Below are positions 16,584-26,499 of a DNA stretch of 64,000 bases, piece by piece. The stretch comes from 2-02-FULL-55-14 sp964581115 (GTDB lineage: Bacteria > Bacteroidota > Ignavibacteria > UBA10030): NCBI GenBank assembly GCA_964581115.1, contig CAZOMY010000014.1:13198-77197 (forward strand), in the 5' to 3' direction. Every line of letters starts with the position of its first letter. Position 1 is the stretch's first letter. Both the position numbers and the translations under genes were made by a program. The notes under the pieces were generated by a model. It did no database searches. It was not told the origin of the DNA and saw only the letters and a list, made by a program, of their open reading frames with translations.

Positions 16584-17354
16584 ATGACGAACGACGACGC
16601 GGACATCCGGGTCCGCACCGAGGGATTGTCCCTGTACTACGGCGCAAAGCAGGCGCTGCGCGACATCACCGTCGAGGTGCGGCGCGGGCGCGTGACGGCG
16701 CTCATCGGCCCGTCCGGATGCGGCAAGTCGACCTTCCTCCGGTCGCTCAATCGCATGAACGACCTGATCGCAAACGTGCGCACGGAGGGTAAAGTGTTCA
16801 TCGACGGCACCGACATCTACGGTCCCGGGGTCGATGCTTCGGAGCTGCGAAAACGCGTCGGCATGATCTTTCAGAAGTCCAACCCGTTCCCCAAATCGAT
16901 CTACGAGAATATCGCCTACGGACCCCGGATCAACGGCGTCTCGGACCGCACGGCCCTCGACGAGATCGTCGAACGGTCGCTTCGCCAGGCGGCGTTGTGG
17001 GATGAGGTCAAGGACGACCTGACGAAGAGCGGCCTTGCCCTGTCGGGCGGACAGCAACAGCGCCTGTGCATCGCCAGGGCGATGGCCGTCAATCCGGAGA
17101 TCCTGCTGATGGACGAGCCCGCCAGCGCGCTCGATCCGATCGCGACGGCCAAGATCGAAGAGCTCATCTACCAGCTGAAAAGCACGTACACGATCATCAT
17201 CGTCACGCACAACATGCAACAGGCGGCCCGCGTCAGCGATGACACGGCGTTCTTCTATCTCGGCGAGCTGATCGAAATGTCTGAAACGAAGCGGATCTTC
17301 ACCGCTCCGTCGAAGAAGCAGACCGAGGACTATGTCACCGGCAGGTTCGGCTGA
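16584..17354 (+). CDS. pstB: Phosphate ABC transporter ATPase PstB
   Basis: 256-residue ATP-binding subunit, usual length for PstB. Walker A is GPSGCGKST, the signature is LSGGQQQRLCIARA, Walker B is ILLMDEPASALDP, and the switch His lies in IVTHNMQQAARVSD. The PstB-typical FLRSLNRMNDL directly follows Walker A. It begins three bases after the pstA stop. It hydrolyses ATP to drive Pi import. Confidence 0.97.
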   Translation: MTNDDADIRVRTEGLSLYYGAKQALRDITVEVRRGRVTALIGPSGCGKSTFLRSLNRMNDLIANVRTEGKVFIDGTDIYGPGVDASELRKRVGMIFQKSNPFPKSIYENIAYGPRINGVSDRTALDEIVERSLRQAALWDEVKDDLTKSGLALSGGQQQRLCIARAMAVNPEILLMDEPASALDPIATAKIEELIYQLKSTYTIIIVTHNMQQAARVSDDTAFFYLGELIEMSETKRIFTAPSKKQTEDYVTGRFG

Positions 17355-17380
17355 ACCGCCGCACGAACGGAGGGATCGAG

Positions 17381-18061
17381 ATGGAACGACGGTTCGAACG
17401 GGAACTGGAGAGTCTGAAGACGTACATCATCAAGATGGGGAGCGTCGTCGAGGACAATATGACCAATGCCCTCGACGCGGTGTTGCGCGAAGACACGTCG
17501 CTCGCCGCCAAGGTCATCGAGGGCGACGGCCGGATCAATGCGCTCGAGATCGAGATCGACAATGCAGTCATCGATCTCCTCGCTCTTCAGCAGCCGGTGG
17601 CGTCCGACCTCCGGCTGATCCTGGCGGTTCAGAAGATCAACAACGACCTGGAGCGGATCGGCGACCATGCCGTCAACATCGCCGAATCGGCGCAGTGGCT
17701 GGCCGCCACGAAGGGCCGCGAGCCGCTGTTGCAGATCCCCCGGATGGCCGAGCTCACGCGCACCGTCCTCCGCCACGCTCTCGACAGCTTTATTCTTCTC
17801 GACCCGAAGCTCGCGCAGACCGTGCTCGAGCGCGACGACCAGATCGACCAGCTCAACCGTGAGACCGTGCTCGAGGTCATCGGTCTCATCAAGTCGGACG
17901 CGCGCACGGTCGATAGCGGCATGCAGATCATTCGCATCAGCCGCAATCTGGAACGCGTCGGAGATCTCGCCACTAATATCGCCGAAGAGGTCATCTTTCT
18001 GACGCAGGCGCGCGTCGTGAAGCATCATGCCATGGAGGCGCATCACCACCCAAGGCAGTGA
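17381..18061 (+). CDS. phoU: Phosphate-signalling regulator PhoU
   Basis: 226-residue all-helical protein with two PhoU domains of three helices each. The paired metal-binding motifs are visible as DLERIGDHAVNIAE (first repeat) and NLERVGDLATNIAE (second). It is preceded by GGAGG at 17370-17374. PhoU links Pst transport to the PhoR/PhoB two-component system and represses the Pho regulon when Pi is plentiful. Neither phoR nor phoB is in this window. It is the last gene of the pst operon. Confidence 0.95.
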   Translation: MERRFERELESLKTYIIKMGSVVEDNMTNALDAVLREDTSLAAKVIEGDGRINALEIEIDNAVIDLLALQQPVASDLRLILAVQKINNDLERIGDHAVNIAESAQWLAATKGREPLLQIPRMAELTRTVLRHALDSFILLDPKLAQTVLERDDQIDQLNRETVLEVIGLIKSDARTVDSGMQIIRISRNLERVGDLATNIAEEVIFLTQARVVKHHAMEAHHHPRQ

Positions 18062-18158
18062 ACGGTGATCCCCTGTCTGCGGCTCGGGGACCCGAGCGCA
18101 TTCGCCCAGTCGTATCCGCCCCCGCGCTTCCGGCCGGGCCCAAGACGACCTTGAAAAC

Positions 18159-18179
18159 CCGTCCGGCGGGACCGGACGG
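18159..18179. other. Perfect 8-bp hairpin downstream of phoU
   Basis: CCGTCCGG and CCGGACGG flank a 5-nt loop. No T-run follows on the plus strand, so it is not a classical terminator for the pst operon. It could be a processing or attenuation structure before the next gene. Confidence 0.35.
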
Positions 18180-18188
18180 CCACCTAGC

Positions 18189-20657
18189 ATGTGTCGCGTG
18201 AAGACCCCCGAACGCCGTCTCCTGATCCTCATCGCGATCCTCGCGCTGGCCAGCCTCCTGTCCGTCAACGATGCCCTGTTGTACACCCCGGACAGCGCCC
18301 GGTATCTGATCTGGGCCCAGTCGCTGAGCCGGTTCGACGGGTTCAACGATTTCACGCTTCCCGACCCGACTCGCTACGTCGTTCACGCCCCGTTCTATCC
18401 GTTCGTGCTCGTCCCCGCGGCGTGGATCGATCCGGGCGGCGTCGTGGCCGCCAAGGTCACGAATATTCTCCTCGGTGCCTTTCTTGTCTGGCTGTTCTTC
18501 CGATGGTTAAGGCGTACCGTCGGGCCGGCGGTCGCGGCCTGGACATCGTCGCTGTTGGCCGTCAATGCCCTGACGCTGATCTACAGCGCCCAGGTGCTGT
18601 CGGAGGTCCCCTTCGCGATCGCCTTTGTCGGTGCGGCAATGCTGGCGGAAGACCTCGACCAGTTTTCGAACGGCAGGACGGCGGCGGAACTCGCGGCGAT
18701 CGTGCTGGCGCTGGGAGCCGCGATGTTCCTGCGCGAGATCGGCGTGACCCTCGTCGCCGCATTCGTGGTGCTCTGGTGGCTGGCCGGACACCGGCGCACG
18801 GTCTTCATCGTCGGAGGACTCTGCCTGCTGGTCTACGCGCTGTGGTTCCTCCGCAACGAGGTCATTGTTGCCGGCATCGAACAGCCACCGCTTCGCAACA
18901 GCAAGCTGTTGACGGCCCACCTGTACACTGCCCAGGATGAGAGTCTCGTCGCCGAGTTGACGGCGCGCGTCATCACGAATGCACGCGTGTACGGCAATCA
19001 TCTCGCATCACTCGTCTTCGCCCCCGACCTCGGCCAGCGCTCGCACGCGCTCATTCCGATCGGCTCGTGGCACGTGCAAGCGACGATGGCGGCGCTCACC
19101 GTCCTTCGCCCGCTCTACCTTGTCATCACGCTGGTCCTGCCTGCTTTCGCGATCATCGTCGGTCGGAGAACGACCCCTTCCGTCAAGCGTGTCGCCGTGT
19201 TCCTCGGGCTGTACGCCGTCCCCGTGTTGCTCTACCCGATCAACGACATCCGGTTCCTGTATCCGGTCCTCATCGGGTTCCTCTTTCTCGGCGCGGTTGG
19301 ATGGCGGGAGGGATGGTCTCGCTTGGGCGGTCGCCTGCCGGCATTGCTTCTGAGGCCGGTCGCGATCGTGGCCGTGCTGCTGGCGTACGTTCCCCACACC
19401 GTGTGGGCGACGGCCTACTTCGCGATCAACGGACGCATGGCGCACGACCGTGAGCGACTCTTGCAAGACCCCGGCGCGCCCGACTATTACCGCAAAACGC
19501 TCGCCGAGGCCGGTCGATGGTTGCGGGAGAACGTCGAACCCGGCGCGACCATCCTCTCGCGTTGGAAAGAGGTGGCGCTCGAAGCGGGCGACCGACACGT
19601 TCTCGACGTCGACCCGCAAATGACCCCCGACAATTTCGACAGGACGATCCGCGACTATGACGTCCGCTACATCGCCTCGGTGACCTGGCTGTCGGGTCTT
19701 CGCGAGAACGAGACGCAACTCGAGTACTCGTCCAAGTACCGGTTCGTTCCGCTCCATCGCGCCGGCTCGGTCGAGATCTTGAGGGTCGAGCCGAAGGACA
19801 CCGCGCGGTCGGCGCCTCAGATGGTCCGCTCGACGGATGACAGCGTCGTGGTGTTCCGGACGGCCGTGCGCATGCTTCGTCGGAGCGATCCGGCGGTGGC
19901 GGAGTCGCTGCTGCAGGCAGCGGAGCAACGAATGGGTCGGTTCGCTTCGATCGTCTATCAGCGCGCCGTGGCAAAGGCCCTGGCCGGCCGATTGGACGAG
20001 GCCATGGAGATATTCGAGCGCGTCCGGTCGATCCCGCAGGCCGGCTCGTTGTTGCAGCAGTCCTATTATCACACCGAGATCATCTCACGCTGGCGGGTGG
20101 CGCGGGGATTGCCTCCGGGCGACGAGCGGGCGACGCGGTTCCATGTTGTCGGCGTGAACTACTGGGAGCTCGGCTATCGGGAGCAGGCGTATCGGATGAT
20201 CGATTCGTCGCTGGCCTCGCAGCCCGGCTTCTTCCCGGCGCTCATCTTTGCATCGATCTTCCGCTATCAGGATGGGCAGACGGCCCCTGCCAGGAGCTTC
20301 CTGCTGAGGGCGTCGGAGCTGCAGCCCGCCAATCCGTTGGTCACAACCATGCGCCTCGTCCTCGATGAAGAAGAGCGATGGGCGAGCGCCCGGACGGCCG
20401 AGCAGCGCGCCGACGCTCGCAGACGGCAGGCACAGGCCTTCATGATGGTGAACATGCGCGAGGATGCCGTCGACGCGTGGCGGGGAGTGTTGCAGGAAGT
20501 GCCGAACGACGTGCCGGCCCTGGCAGCGATGACGGGATTGATGGAGGACAAACGGCGATTCGGCCCCGCCCGCGCCTACGCCCAACGTTGGGTCGAAGCT
20601 TCCGCGAATGCGCCTGAAGCACGGGAGCGACTCGAAGCGCTCGAGCGACGCTGGTAG
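18189..20657 (+). CDS. GT-C-type membrane protein with C-terminal TPR region
   Basis: 822 residues. The N-terminal about 430 residues hold some ten hydrophobic segments and the first-loop signature YTPDSARYLIWAQSLSR, in which an acidic residue after TM1 is expected to be catalytic in GT-C enzymes (GT39/ArnT/PMT-like). A short soluble domain follows (WLRENVEPGATILSRWKE). The last about 270 residues are helical repeats of TPR character. The same architecture and the same loop signature recur at 43572-45905. GT-C enzymes transfer sugars from lipid-phosphate carriers outside the inner membrane. The substrate is unknown. It starts 128 bp after phoU on the same strand; co-regulation is possible but not shown. 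Confidence 0.7.
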   Translation: MCRVKTPERRLLILIAILALASLLSVNDALLYTPDSARYLIWAQSLSRFDGFNDFTLPDPTRYVVHAPFYPFVLVPAAWIDPGGVVAAKVTNILLGAFLVWLFFRWLRRTVGPAVAAWTSSLLAVNALTLIYSAQVLSEVPFAIAFVGAAMLAEDLDQFSNGRTAAELAAIVLALGAAMFLREIGVTLVAAFVVLWWLAGHRRTVFIVGGLCLLVYALWFLRNEVIVAGIEQPPLRNSKLLTAHLYTAQDESLVAELTARVITNARVYGNHLASLVFAPDLGQRSHALIPIGSWHVQATMAALTVLRPLYLVITLVLPAFAIIVGRRTTPSVKRVAVFLGLYAVPVLLYPINDIRFLYPVLIGFLFLGAVGWREGWSRLGGRLPALLLRPVAIVAVLLAYVPHTVWATAYFAINGRMAHDRERLLQDPGAPDYYRKTLAEAGRWLRENVEPGATILSRWKEVALEAGDRHVLDVDPQMTPDNFDRTIRDYDVRYIASVTWLSGLRENETQLEYSSKYRFVPLHRAGSVEILRVEPKDTARSAPQMVRSTDDSVVVFRTAVRMLRRSDPAVAESLLQAAEQRMGRFASIVYQRAVAKALAGRLDEAMEIFERVRSIPQAGSLLQQSYYHTEIISRWRVARGLPPGDERATRFHVVGVNYWELGYREQAYRMIDSSLASQPGFFPALIFASIFRYQDGQTAPARSFLLRASELQPANPLVTTMRLVLDEEERWASARTAEQRADARRRQAQAFMMVNMREDAVDAWRGVLQEVPNDVPALAAMTGLMEDKRRFGPARAYAQRWVEASANAPEARERLEALERRW

Positions 20658-20724
20658 TCGGAGGCCCGACGGTTGCTCAGGGGATTCGCGAACAAAGTCA
20701 GACTCGTGGCTGCGGAAGGCCCCT

Positions 20725-22839
20725 TTACGAACCGATCGAGATCGTGATGGAGAGATTCCGAGGCAACCCCGGTTCGCGGTAAGCCGGGGCGACGGCGTTC
20801 CCCAACGATGCAAGGATCGGACGGCTGGTCGGATTGACAAAGGCGCCGGCGGTGTACGTCGCGTCGAAGAGATTCCGAATGTCACAACGGATCGTTGCGT
20901 TCACGCCGAACATCGGTCGCTCCCACGCGATCGCGGCGTCGACCACCGTCGAAGCTGGAATACCGAGCGAATTCGCGTCGTCCGCACTCATCGAGCCCAC
21001 CCTGCGTCCGCTCAGCTCCACCGCCCATCCTTCCCACGCCGGAAAGCGGATCCTCCCGGCAATGAGATGCGTCGGGATCCCCGGAACCGTGTTGCCGGAG
21101 AATGATCCCGTCGTCGACTCATACTCCCGATAGCGCCCCTTCATCGCAGTGGCCGAGATCGAGGCCTCTGCGCCTTCCGGGGAGCGGACCGTTGCGGATA
21201 CTTCGAAGCCATTGCGCTGCGAACGCCCCGCAGAAAGGAACCACGCGCCGCCGTTGATGGGAACGATCTCGTTGCGGACCTCGATATGGAACAGTGCGGC
21301 CGATGCCGATACCTGCCAACGACCCTCCAGCGGTGTGTGGATACGGTGGCCAAGTTCGACCGTCGTCGAGATCATCGGCTTGAGCAACGGATTCAGGTCG
21401 GTCGCTCCGACGCCGGGGGGCGGGTCGACCTCGTTGAAGGCCGGCACCTCGAGTCCGCCGCTGACCGACGCAAAAGCGGTCTGCTGATCGTCGAGCTTCC
21501 ACGAGACCCCGACGTGCGGCGTAAGATGCTCAAAGAGCAGTTCCTCGATGCGGGGGATGAGCGTAATGCCCGCCGGAAAGACAGACGATCGGTATCGTTG
21601 GCGGTCGAAGCGCACGCCTGCCGAAACGGTCCACTCGTCGGAGACCGCCATCGAAGCGTCTGCAAACACGCCGAAGCTCATCGCGCGCTCCGCCTTGTTC
21701 GTCCTCAATGAGTCGCCTCGCTCGCCGTTCACGAGCGAATAGAACTGGCTGCCTCCATCCTGTCCGCTGCCGTCCATGCCGACGGCGATCACCGAAGCTG
21801 AAGTGACCAGCCAGCGCCAGACGGCGCCTCCTCCGCCGACCCACCGCTGGAATTCCCGGTATGTGTTCCGTTCAGACCGCGTCAGCGCCTTCGGTCCAAG
21901 AAATGCCGATACCGACACCGTGTGCTCTCCGCCGAAAGCTTGTGAGACCTGGATGGACGAGAGACCGACGAGATTGTCGCGCCGCTCCCGACGTTGAGCA
22001 TAAACCGGGTCCGCCAGAGAGGGATCGGCGGCGGCTTCGGGATCGGTCAGCGCGCCGGGAATGCCAAACCGATGTCGCGTCAGCCCCATCGTGGCCCGGA
22101 CCCGGAACCCCATTGCAGTACGCGCAATGGCAACGGCGTAAATACTTGCCGCTTCGACCGCCGAATTCTGGCGCCACCCCTCAAGGACCAGGCTTCCGCC
22201 AGAGACTGTGAGACTTCCCCCGGAAAAGGGGAGACCGACGCGCCCCATGATCTTGCGAGATCCGAATGAACCCCCGGATCCCGAAAGCGACCAAGAGGTC
22301 GTCTCGCCGGGTTCCAATGATTCGACGTTCACGATCCCTCCCGACGCATTGCCGAAGAGTGCTGAGGCGTTCGTGCGCAGGACTTCGACCTTTCCTCCTT
22401 GAATGAACGTCAACAGGTCGGGCGACGTCCTTCCGTCCGGTTCCGTGACCGGAATGCCGTCGATCAAGACCTTCACGCCGCGGATCGTTCCCGAGTTCGA
22501 GCGGTCTCCGTTCCCCCGGGCGCCGAAACCACGAATGGTCAGTCGCAGGTCGGTGCCCCCCGACCGGCTGGTTGCGAATACGCCGGGAACGGCTTCAAGT
22601 GCGGCGGCGAGTGCGTCGTTCCGGGTCGAAGCGGTTAGCCCGATCGAAACGACCGTGGCTGAATAGGGGAGCCGGGTGGGGTCCATGCCGGCCCGGGTTT
22701 CGATGACAGTGACCTCATCGACAGAATAGGTGCGCGCTGAATCGGCCGGTTCTTGAGCACTCGCCGCTAGCGAAGAGAGAGCCAAGTACAGAAGGGACCT
22801 CAGAACCGTGTTGAAGCCCGCATTAAATTCCAGTATCAT
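20725..22839 (-). CDS. TonB-dependent receptor
   Basis: 704-residue outer-membrane receptor. The ATG at 22839 is chosen because a hydrophobic signal segment follows (VLRSLLYLALSSLAASAQ); an open extension to 22938 has no extra support. The TonB-box-like region is YSVDEVTVIET. The plug has LRLTIRGFGARG and VKVLIDGIPVTEPDGRTSP, and a 22-strand-type barrel follows. It lacks the carboxypeptidase-regulatory domain of the receptor at 222. The plug resembles siderophore, vitamin B12 or iron-dicitrate receptors. It is monocistronic and convergent with the GT-C gene. The substrate is unknown. Confidence 0.88.
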   Translation of the reverse strand: MILEFNAGFNTVLRSLLYLALSSLAASAQEPADSARTYSVDEVTVIETRAGMDPTRLPYSATVVSIGLTASTRNDALAAALEAVPGVFATSRSGGTDLRLTIRGFGARGNGDRSNSGTIRGVKVLIDGIPVTEPDGRTSPDLLTFIQGGKVEVLRTNASALFGNASGGIVNVESLEPGETTSWSLSGSGGSFGSRKIMGRVGLPFSGGSLTVSGGSLVLEGWRQNSAVEAASIYAVAIARTAMGFRVRATMGLTRHRFGIPGALTDPEAAADPSLADPVYAQRRERRDNLVGLSSIQVSQAFGGEHTVSVSAFLGPKALTRSERNTYREFQRWVGGGGAVWRWLVTSASVIAVGMDGSGQDGGSQFYSLVNGERGDSLRTNKAERAMSFGVFADASMAVSDEWTVSAGVRFDRQRYRSSVFPAGITLIPRIEELLFEHLTPHVGVSWKLDDQQTAFASVSGGLEVPAFNEVDPPPGVGATDLNPLLKPMISTTVELGHRIHTPLEGRWQVSASAALFHIEVRNEIVPINGGAWFLSAGRSQRNGFEVSATVRSPEGAEASISATAMKGRYREYESTTGSFSGNTVPGIPTHLIAGRIRFPAWEGWAVELSGRRVGSMSADDANSLGIPASTVVDAAIAWERPMFGVNATIRCDIRNLFDATYTAGAFVNPTSRPILASLGNAVAPAYREPGLPRNLSITISIGS

Positions 22840-22921
22840 TGGTGGTGTGAGGACGTTTGCATGACCGGGCATGTCGGAACAGATGGCTCCCTGCCAAAGT
22901 TCTCCTCGTGCACCCAACCCA

Positions 22922-22977
22922 CAATTCTCAATCTTCAATCTTCAATCTTCAATTTTCAATTTTCAATTTTCAATTCT
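22922..22977. repeat. Heptamer tandem array (8 x 7 bp) abutting a tRNA
   Basis: Exactly eight 7-bp units: CAATTCT, three CAATCTT, three CAATTTT, CAATTCT. It ends two bases before the first base of the tRNA. It is much more AT-rich than its surroundings. Confidence 0.9.
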
Positions 22978-22979
22978 GA

Positions 22980-23053
22980 GGGCCCTTAGCTCAGCTGGTT
23001 AGAGCGGCGGACTCATAATCCGTTGGTCGCAGGTTCAAGTCCTGCAGGGCCCA
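22980..23053 (+). tRNA. tRNA with CAT anticodon (Met, or Ile2 if lysidine-modified)
   Basis: 74-nt cloverleaf. The acceptor stem GGGCCCT pairs with AGGGCCC, with discriminator A at 23053. The D arm is GCTC/GAGC. The anticodon stem is GCGGA/TCCGT with loop CTCATAA (anticodon CAT at 23014-23016), and the T arm is GCAGG/CCTGC around TTCAAGT. The terminal CCA is not encoded. CAT anticodons serve elongator Met or AUA-reading Ile; the sequence alone does not let me decide. Confidence 0.93.
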
Positions 23054-23193
23054 CAATGGAAGTAAAAAGTATAAGATACAAAGTCGGAAGAAGCATGAGT
23101 AACATTGAAGGCGCAATTGAGGCGGGCCCGCCAGAGGCCCAAGATGTTGGTTCGAACCGACGATCCACAGCAGCAGGGCCAAGGGTCGACAGG

Positions 23194-23222
23194 TTGACAC
23201 AATGGCCGAAAAGAAGTACACT
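23194..23222 (+). promoter_or_regulatory. Candidate promoter upstream of the GspF gene
   Basis: TTGACA (23194-23199) is separated by 17 bp from TACACT (23217-23222), a sigma-70-like layout, 54 bp before the ATG at 23276. It does not follow the TTTG/TAnnTTTG pattern seen elsewhere in the window, so confidence is low. Confidence 0.3.
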
Positions 23223-23275
23223 CCGTTACTATGACATGTCTTGGGCAATCCGGCTCAAGTACTAAGTGAGGTCGT

Positions 23276-24646
23276 ATGGCGGAATTCCGAGTTGAAGGAC
23301 TGACACCTTCGGGCAAGGCCATCTCCGGCGTGATCAACGCCGAGGACAAGAAGACGGCCAAGAAGCGGGCCGAAGAGATGGCCCGTGAGAGGAAGTTCAA
23401 GGTCACCGCGATCCATGAACGCGTCAGCTTTCTCTACCGGGTTCAAAAAGGAAAAGAAAAGCCGATCGACGGCGAACAGAAGGCCTTCACGCCCGACGAG
23501 GTGCGCATAGCCCTCGAAAAGATGGGCTACAAGGTCCAGTATGTCCGGAAGAAGCTGTTCGGCAACAAACTCAAGCCGGCCCCGCCGGTGGAGGTCATCT
23601 CCTTTGTGCGCATCAGCACCGACCTGATGCGTCAGAAGCTCCCGTTCAACGAGGTGATGCAGCTGTTGATCAACGACATTCCCAACCCGATCCTGCGCGA
23701 TTGCCTCAAGGAGATCAACCTCGAGCTCAAGCAGGGAAAAGACTCTGAAAAGGTCTTTCTGAAGCACCAGGTGGTCCTCGGTAAGTTCACCGCCAACATG
23801 CTCGGCCTTGCGTCGAAGAGCGGCAACATGGTCGAGATCTACGAGAGCACGGCCAAGTTCCTCGAACGGAACGCCCAGTTCAAGAAATCGGTCCGCCAGG
23901 CCCTCATCATGCCGTTGGTCACGTTGTTCGTACTGTTCCTTGCCGTGATGTTCTATGTGGCGTATATCTTCCCGGCGACGGCAGAGATGTTCGTGAAGTT
24001 CAAGATCGAGCTTCCGCCGATGACGAAGGCCACGCTGGCGTTCAGCGATTGGCTGCTCGACAATATCATTCTTGTTTCCCTGGCGATCATCATCCCCATC
24101 GTGGCGTTCGCGCAGTGGGCGCGAACGGAGCGGGGTCAGTTCTTGATGGCCCAATACATGCTGAAGGTCCCGGTCGTCGGTTCGCTCTTCCATAAGACGG
24201 CTATCGAGATCTTCTGCCGTGTCTTCTACGCGCTCTACAGCGGTTCGGGCGAGAACATCGAGGTCATCCGCATGGCGGCGGAAGCGTGCGGCAACAAGTA
24301 CATGGAGCATCGGATCAAAACCGTGGCCATTCCGCTGATGCTCGAAAAAGGAAAGAGTCTCACCGAGGCCTTCCAGGCCAGCGGAGTGTTCACTGAGACC
24401 GCCATCTCCCGGCTCACGTCGGGGGCTGAGACCGGCACGGTCAAGAACACGGCCATCCAACTGGCCGAATACTACGAGAAAGAGACCACGTACCGGCTGG
24501 CGAACGTCGTCCAGCTGATCGAGTTGTCGGTGCAGATGGTGATCATGATCGTCCTGACGGGCCTGACGCTCGTCTCGTCGGAAACGGCCACCGTCAAGCC
24601 CAAGGCCCCCGGCGGCCTCCTGTCATTGTTCGCCGGCTGGTTCTGA
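23276..24646 (+). CDS. Type II secretion/type IV pilus inner-membrane platform protein (GspF/PilC family)
   Basis: 456 residues, slightly longer than usual GspF. It carries an N-terminal cytoplasmic segment (AEFRVEGLTPSGKAISGVI) and two T2SF helical domains (about 110-220 and 290-410). Membrane helices lie at about 220-243, 262-280 and 416-436. GAGGT precedes the ATG. The protein forms the platform that couples the assembly ATPase to pseudopilin polymerisation. The ATPase gene follows 30 bp later. Confidence 0.92.
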   Translation: MAEFRVEGLTPSGKAISGVINAEDKKTAKKRAEEMARERKFKVTAIHERVSFLYRVQKGKEKPIDGEQKAFTPDEVRIALEKMGYKVQYVRKKLFGNKLKPAPPVEVISFVRISTDLMRQKLPFNEVMQLLINDIPNPILRDCLKEINLELKQGKDSEKVFLKHQVVLGKFTANMLGLASKSGNMVEIYESTAKFLERNAQFKKSVRQALIMPLVTLFVLFLAVMFYVAYIFPATAEMFVKFKIELPPMTKATLAFSDWLLDNIILVSLAIIIPIVAFAQWARTERGQFLMAQYMLKVPVVGSLFHKTAIEIFCRVFYALYSGSGENIEVIRMAAEACGNKYMEHRIKTVAIPLMLEKGKSLTEAFQASGVFTETAISRLTSGAETGTVKNTAIQLAEYYEKETTYRLANVVQLIELSVQMVIMIVLTGLTLVSSETATVKPKAPGGLLSLFAGWF

Positions 24647-24676
24647 CCGTCCGCGTGACGGTCCGGAGGATGAGGC

Positions 24677-26470
24677 ATGCCAGAGATCGACATTACCGAT
24701 AAGATCGGATATACACTCCTCAAAAAGGGGATCATCGACTTCGAGACGCTCGAGAAGTCGCTGAAGATGAAGGATTCCGAGGAGAACAAGAAGAACCGGA
24801 AGAACCTCGGTCAGATCCTCGTGTCGGAGTTCGGCGCCGATCACGATGCCGTCTTCCGCGAGGTCGCCAACCTGTACGCGTTCCGCGAGATCTTCCTGAA
24901 CGACGAGAAGATCGACGAGGCCCGCATCGCGTTCATCAAGAAATTCGTCGACGCCCTGTCGGATCAGCAGCGGGAGATGATGTCGGCGGCGAAGATGCTT
25001 CCGTTCAAGTGGGATGAGCGCCAGACGGACAAGCTCATCATCGTGGCCGCCGACCCGACCGATCGCAATCTGCCGGTCGTTGCCCGGTCGTTCAACGTCA
25101 AGAAATACGAGATCTGCTACGTACGGCTGAAGGACCTCCAGAGCCTCCTCGAGCGTGTTGCTCCGAAACAGAATGAATTCCTCAAGATGCTTGACGTCGA
25201 GGAGTCGATCGACGAAGGCGCGATGAGCAAGGAGGACACCGAGGTCGACGAGGACGCGCTCGAAGCTGAGATCAACAAGAGCGCCCTTGTGAACCTGTTC
25301 GAGGGCTGTATCGTCGAGGCGGTCCGTCGGGATGTCTCGGACATTCACATCGTCGCGGCCGAGGGGAACAGGACCAATTTCATGTTCCGGGTCGACGGCA
25401 ATCTGCAGCTCTGGCATTGCCAGGAGAACACACTGCCCGAGGCGGTCATGGCGGTCATCAAGGACCGCACGAAGAACGTCGACCGGTTCGAGCGCGAGAT
25501 GTCGCAGGACGGCTTCATCCAGCGGGTCATCGACGGACACCAGCTCCGGTTCCGCGTGTCGATCATGCCGATCGTCACCACCGAGTTCAAGCACAAGTTC
25601 GAGAGCGTCGTCATTCGCGTGCTCGACGACCGTAAGGTCATCACCGACCTGAACAAGCTGGGACTTCAGGGGCCCGCCAGGAACTTCTTCTACAAGGCCA
25701 TCAGCAAACCGCAGGGCATCGTCATCCTCACCGGCCCCACAGGTTCCGGTAAGTCGACGACCCTGATCGCGGCGCTCTACCAGGTCATCGACCCGACGGT
25801 CAACGTCCTCACGATCGAGGAGCCGGTCGAGTACATCATCAAGGGGGCGCGCCAGCTCAAGATCGGCCCGAAGATGGGCTTCGAGCAGGCGATTCGCGGT
25901 ATCCTGCGTCACGACCCCGATATCGTGCTCGTCGGTGAGATGCGCGACAAGGTCACGGCCGAGACGGCCATCAAGCTGGCCAACACGGGCCACCTGGTCT
26001 TCTCAACGCTCCATACCAACGACGCCCCGAGCGCTGTCGCCCGTCTCTATAAGATGGGCATCGAGCCGTTCCTGATCGCGTACGCCATCAACATCATCGT
26101 CGCCCAGCGACTCATCCGGACGCTGTGCAAGATCTGCAAGGCGCCCATCGAGGAGGGGGACAAAGAGGACCTGCTCAAGTTCGGATTCACGGAGGATGAC
26201 CTCGCCCAGCACACCTTCTACAAGCCGGTCGGATGCGACAAGTGCAGCGGTGGCTGGAAGGGTCGTGCGGCCATTCACGAGGCGCTGTTCTTCACGAAAG
26301 CGATCAAGGATATCGTTCTCAACGCCGGCGACAAGGTCGACGAGAACGCGATCCGGGAGCAGGCGTCCAAAGACGGCATGTGGACGCTCCGCCGGTCGGG
26401 CATGGAACGGATGAAGGAGGGAGTGACCGCCCTCGAAGAGGTCATCGCCTCGACGGTCGAGGATGATTGA
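24677..26470 (+). CDS. Assembly ATPase, GspE/PilB family
   Basis: 597 residues. The N-terminal MshEN-like domain (about 1-165) starts IGYTLLKKGIIDFETLEKS. The hexameric ATPase domain has Walker A GPTGSGKSTT, an Asp box and IVLVGEMRD as Walker B, and the His box FSTLHTNDAPSAV. A four-Cys zinc site follows (CKICK, then CDKCSGG), which marks GspE/PilB extension ATPases rather than PilT. GGAGG lies just upstream. It powers pilus or pseudopilus extension. Confidence 0.94.
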   Translation: MPEIDITDKIGYTLLKKGIIDFETLEKSLKMKDSEENKKNRKNLGQILVSEFGADHDAVFREVANLYAFREIFLNDEKIDEARIAFIKKFVDALSDQQREMMSAAKMLPFKWDERQTDKLIIVAADPTDRNLPVVARSFNVKKYEICYVRLKDLQSLLERVAPKQNEFLKMLDVEESIDEGAMSKEDTEVDEDALEAEINKSALVNLFEGCIVEAVRRDVSDIHIVAAEGNRTNFMFRVDGNLQLWHCQENTLPEAVMAVIKDRTKNVDRFEREMSQDGFIQRVIDGHQLRFRVSIMPIVTTEFKHKFESVVIRVLDDRKVITDLNKLGLQGPARNFFYKAISKPQGIVILTGPTGSGKSTTLIAALYQVIDPTVNVLTIEEPVEYIIKGARQLKIGPKMGFEQAIRGILRHDPDIVLVGEMRDKVTAETAIKLANTGHLVFSTLHTNDAPSAVARLYKMGIEPFLIAYAINIIVAQRLIRTLCKICKAPIEEGDKEDLLKFGFTEDDLAQHTFYKPVGCDKCSGGWKGRAAIHEALFFTKAIKDIVLNAGDKVDENAIREQASKDGMWTLRRSGMERMKEGVTALEEVIASTVEDD

Positions 26471-26499
26471 CCGGCCGCTGGACGGTCTGGAAACACGAA

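Noticed and set aside
15710..16792. 360-codon frame overlapping pstA and pstB
   Set aside because: Both pst genes are unmistakable on the same strand in other frames.
18159..18179. Terminator for the pst-phoU operon
   Set aside because: The perfect stem has no T-run on the plus strand, so readthrough into the GT-C gene cannot be excluded.
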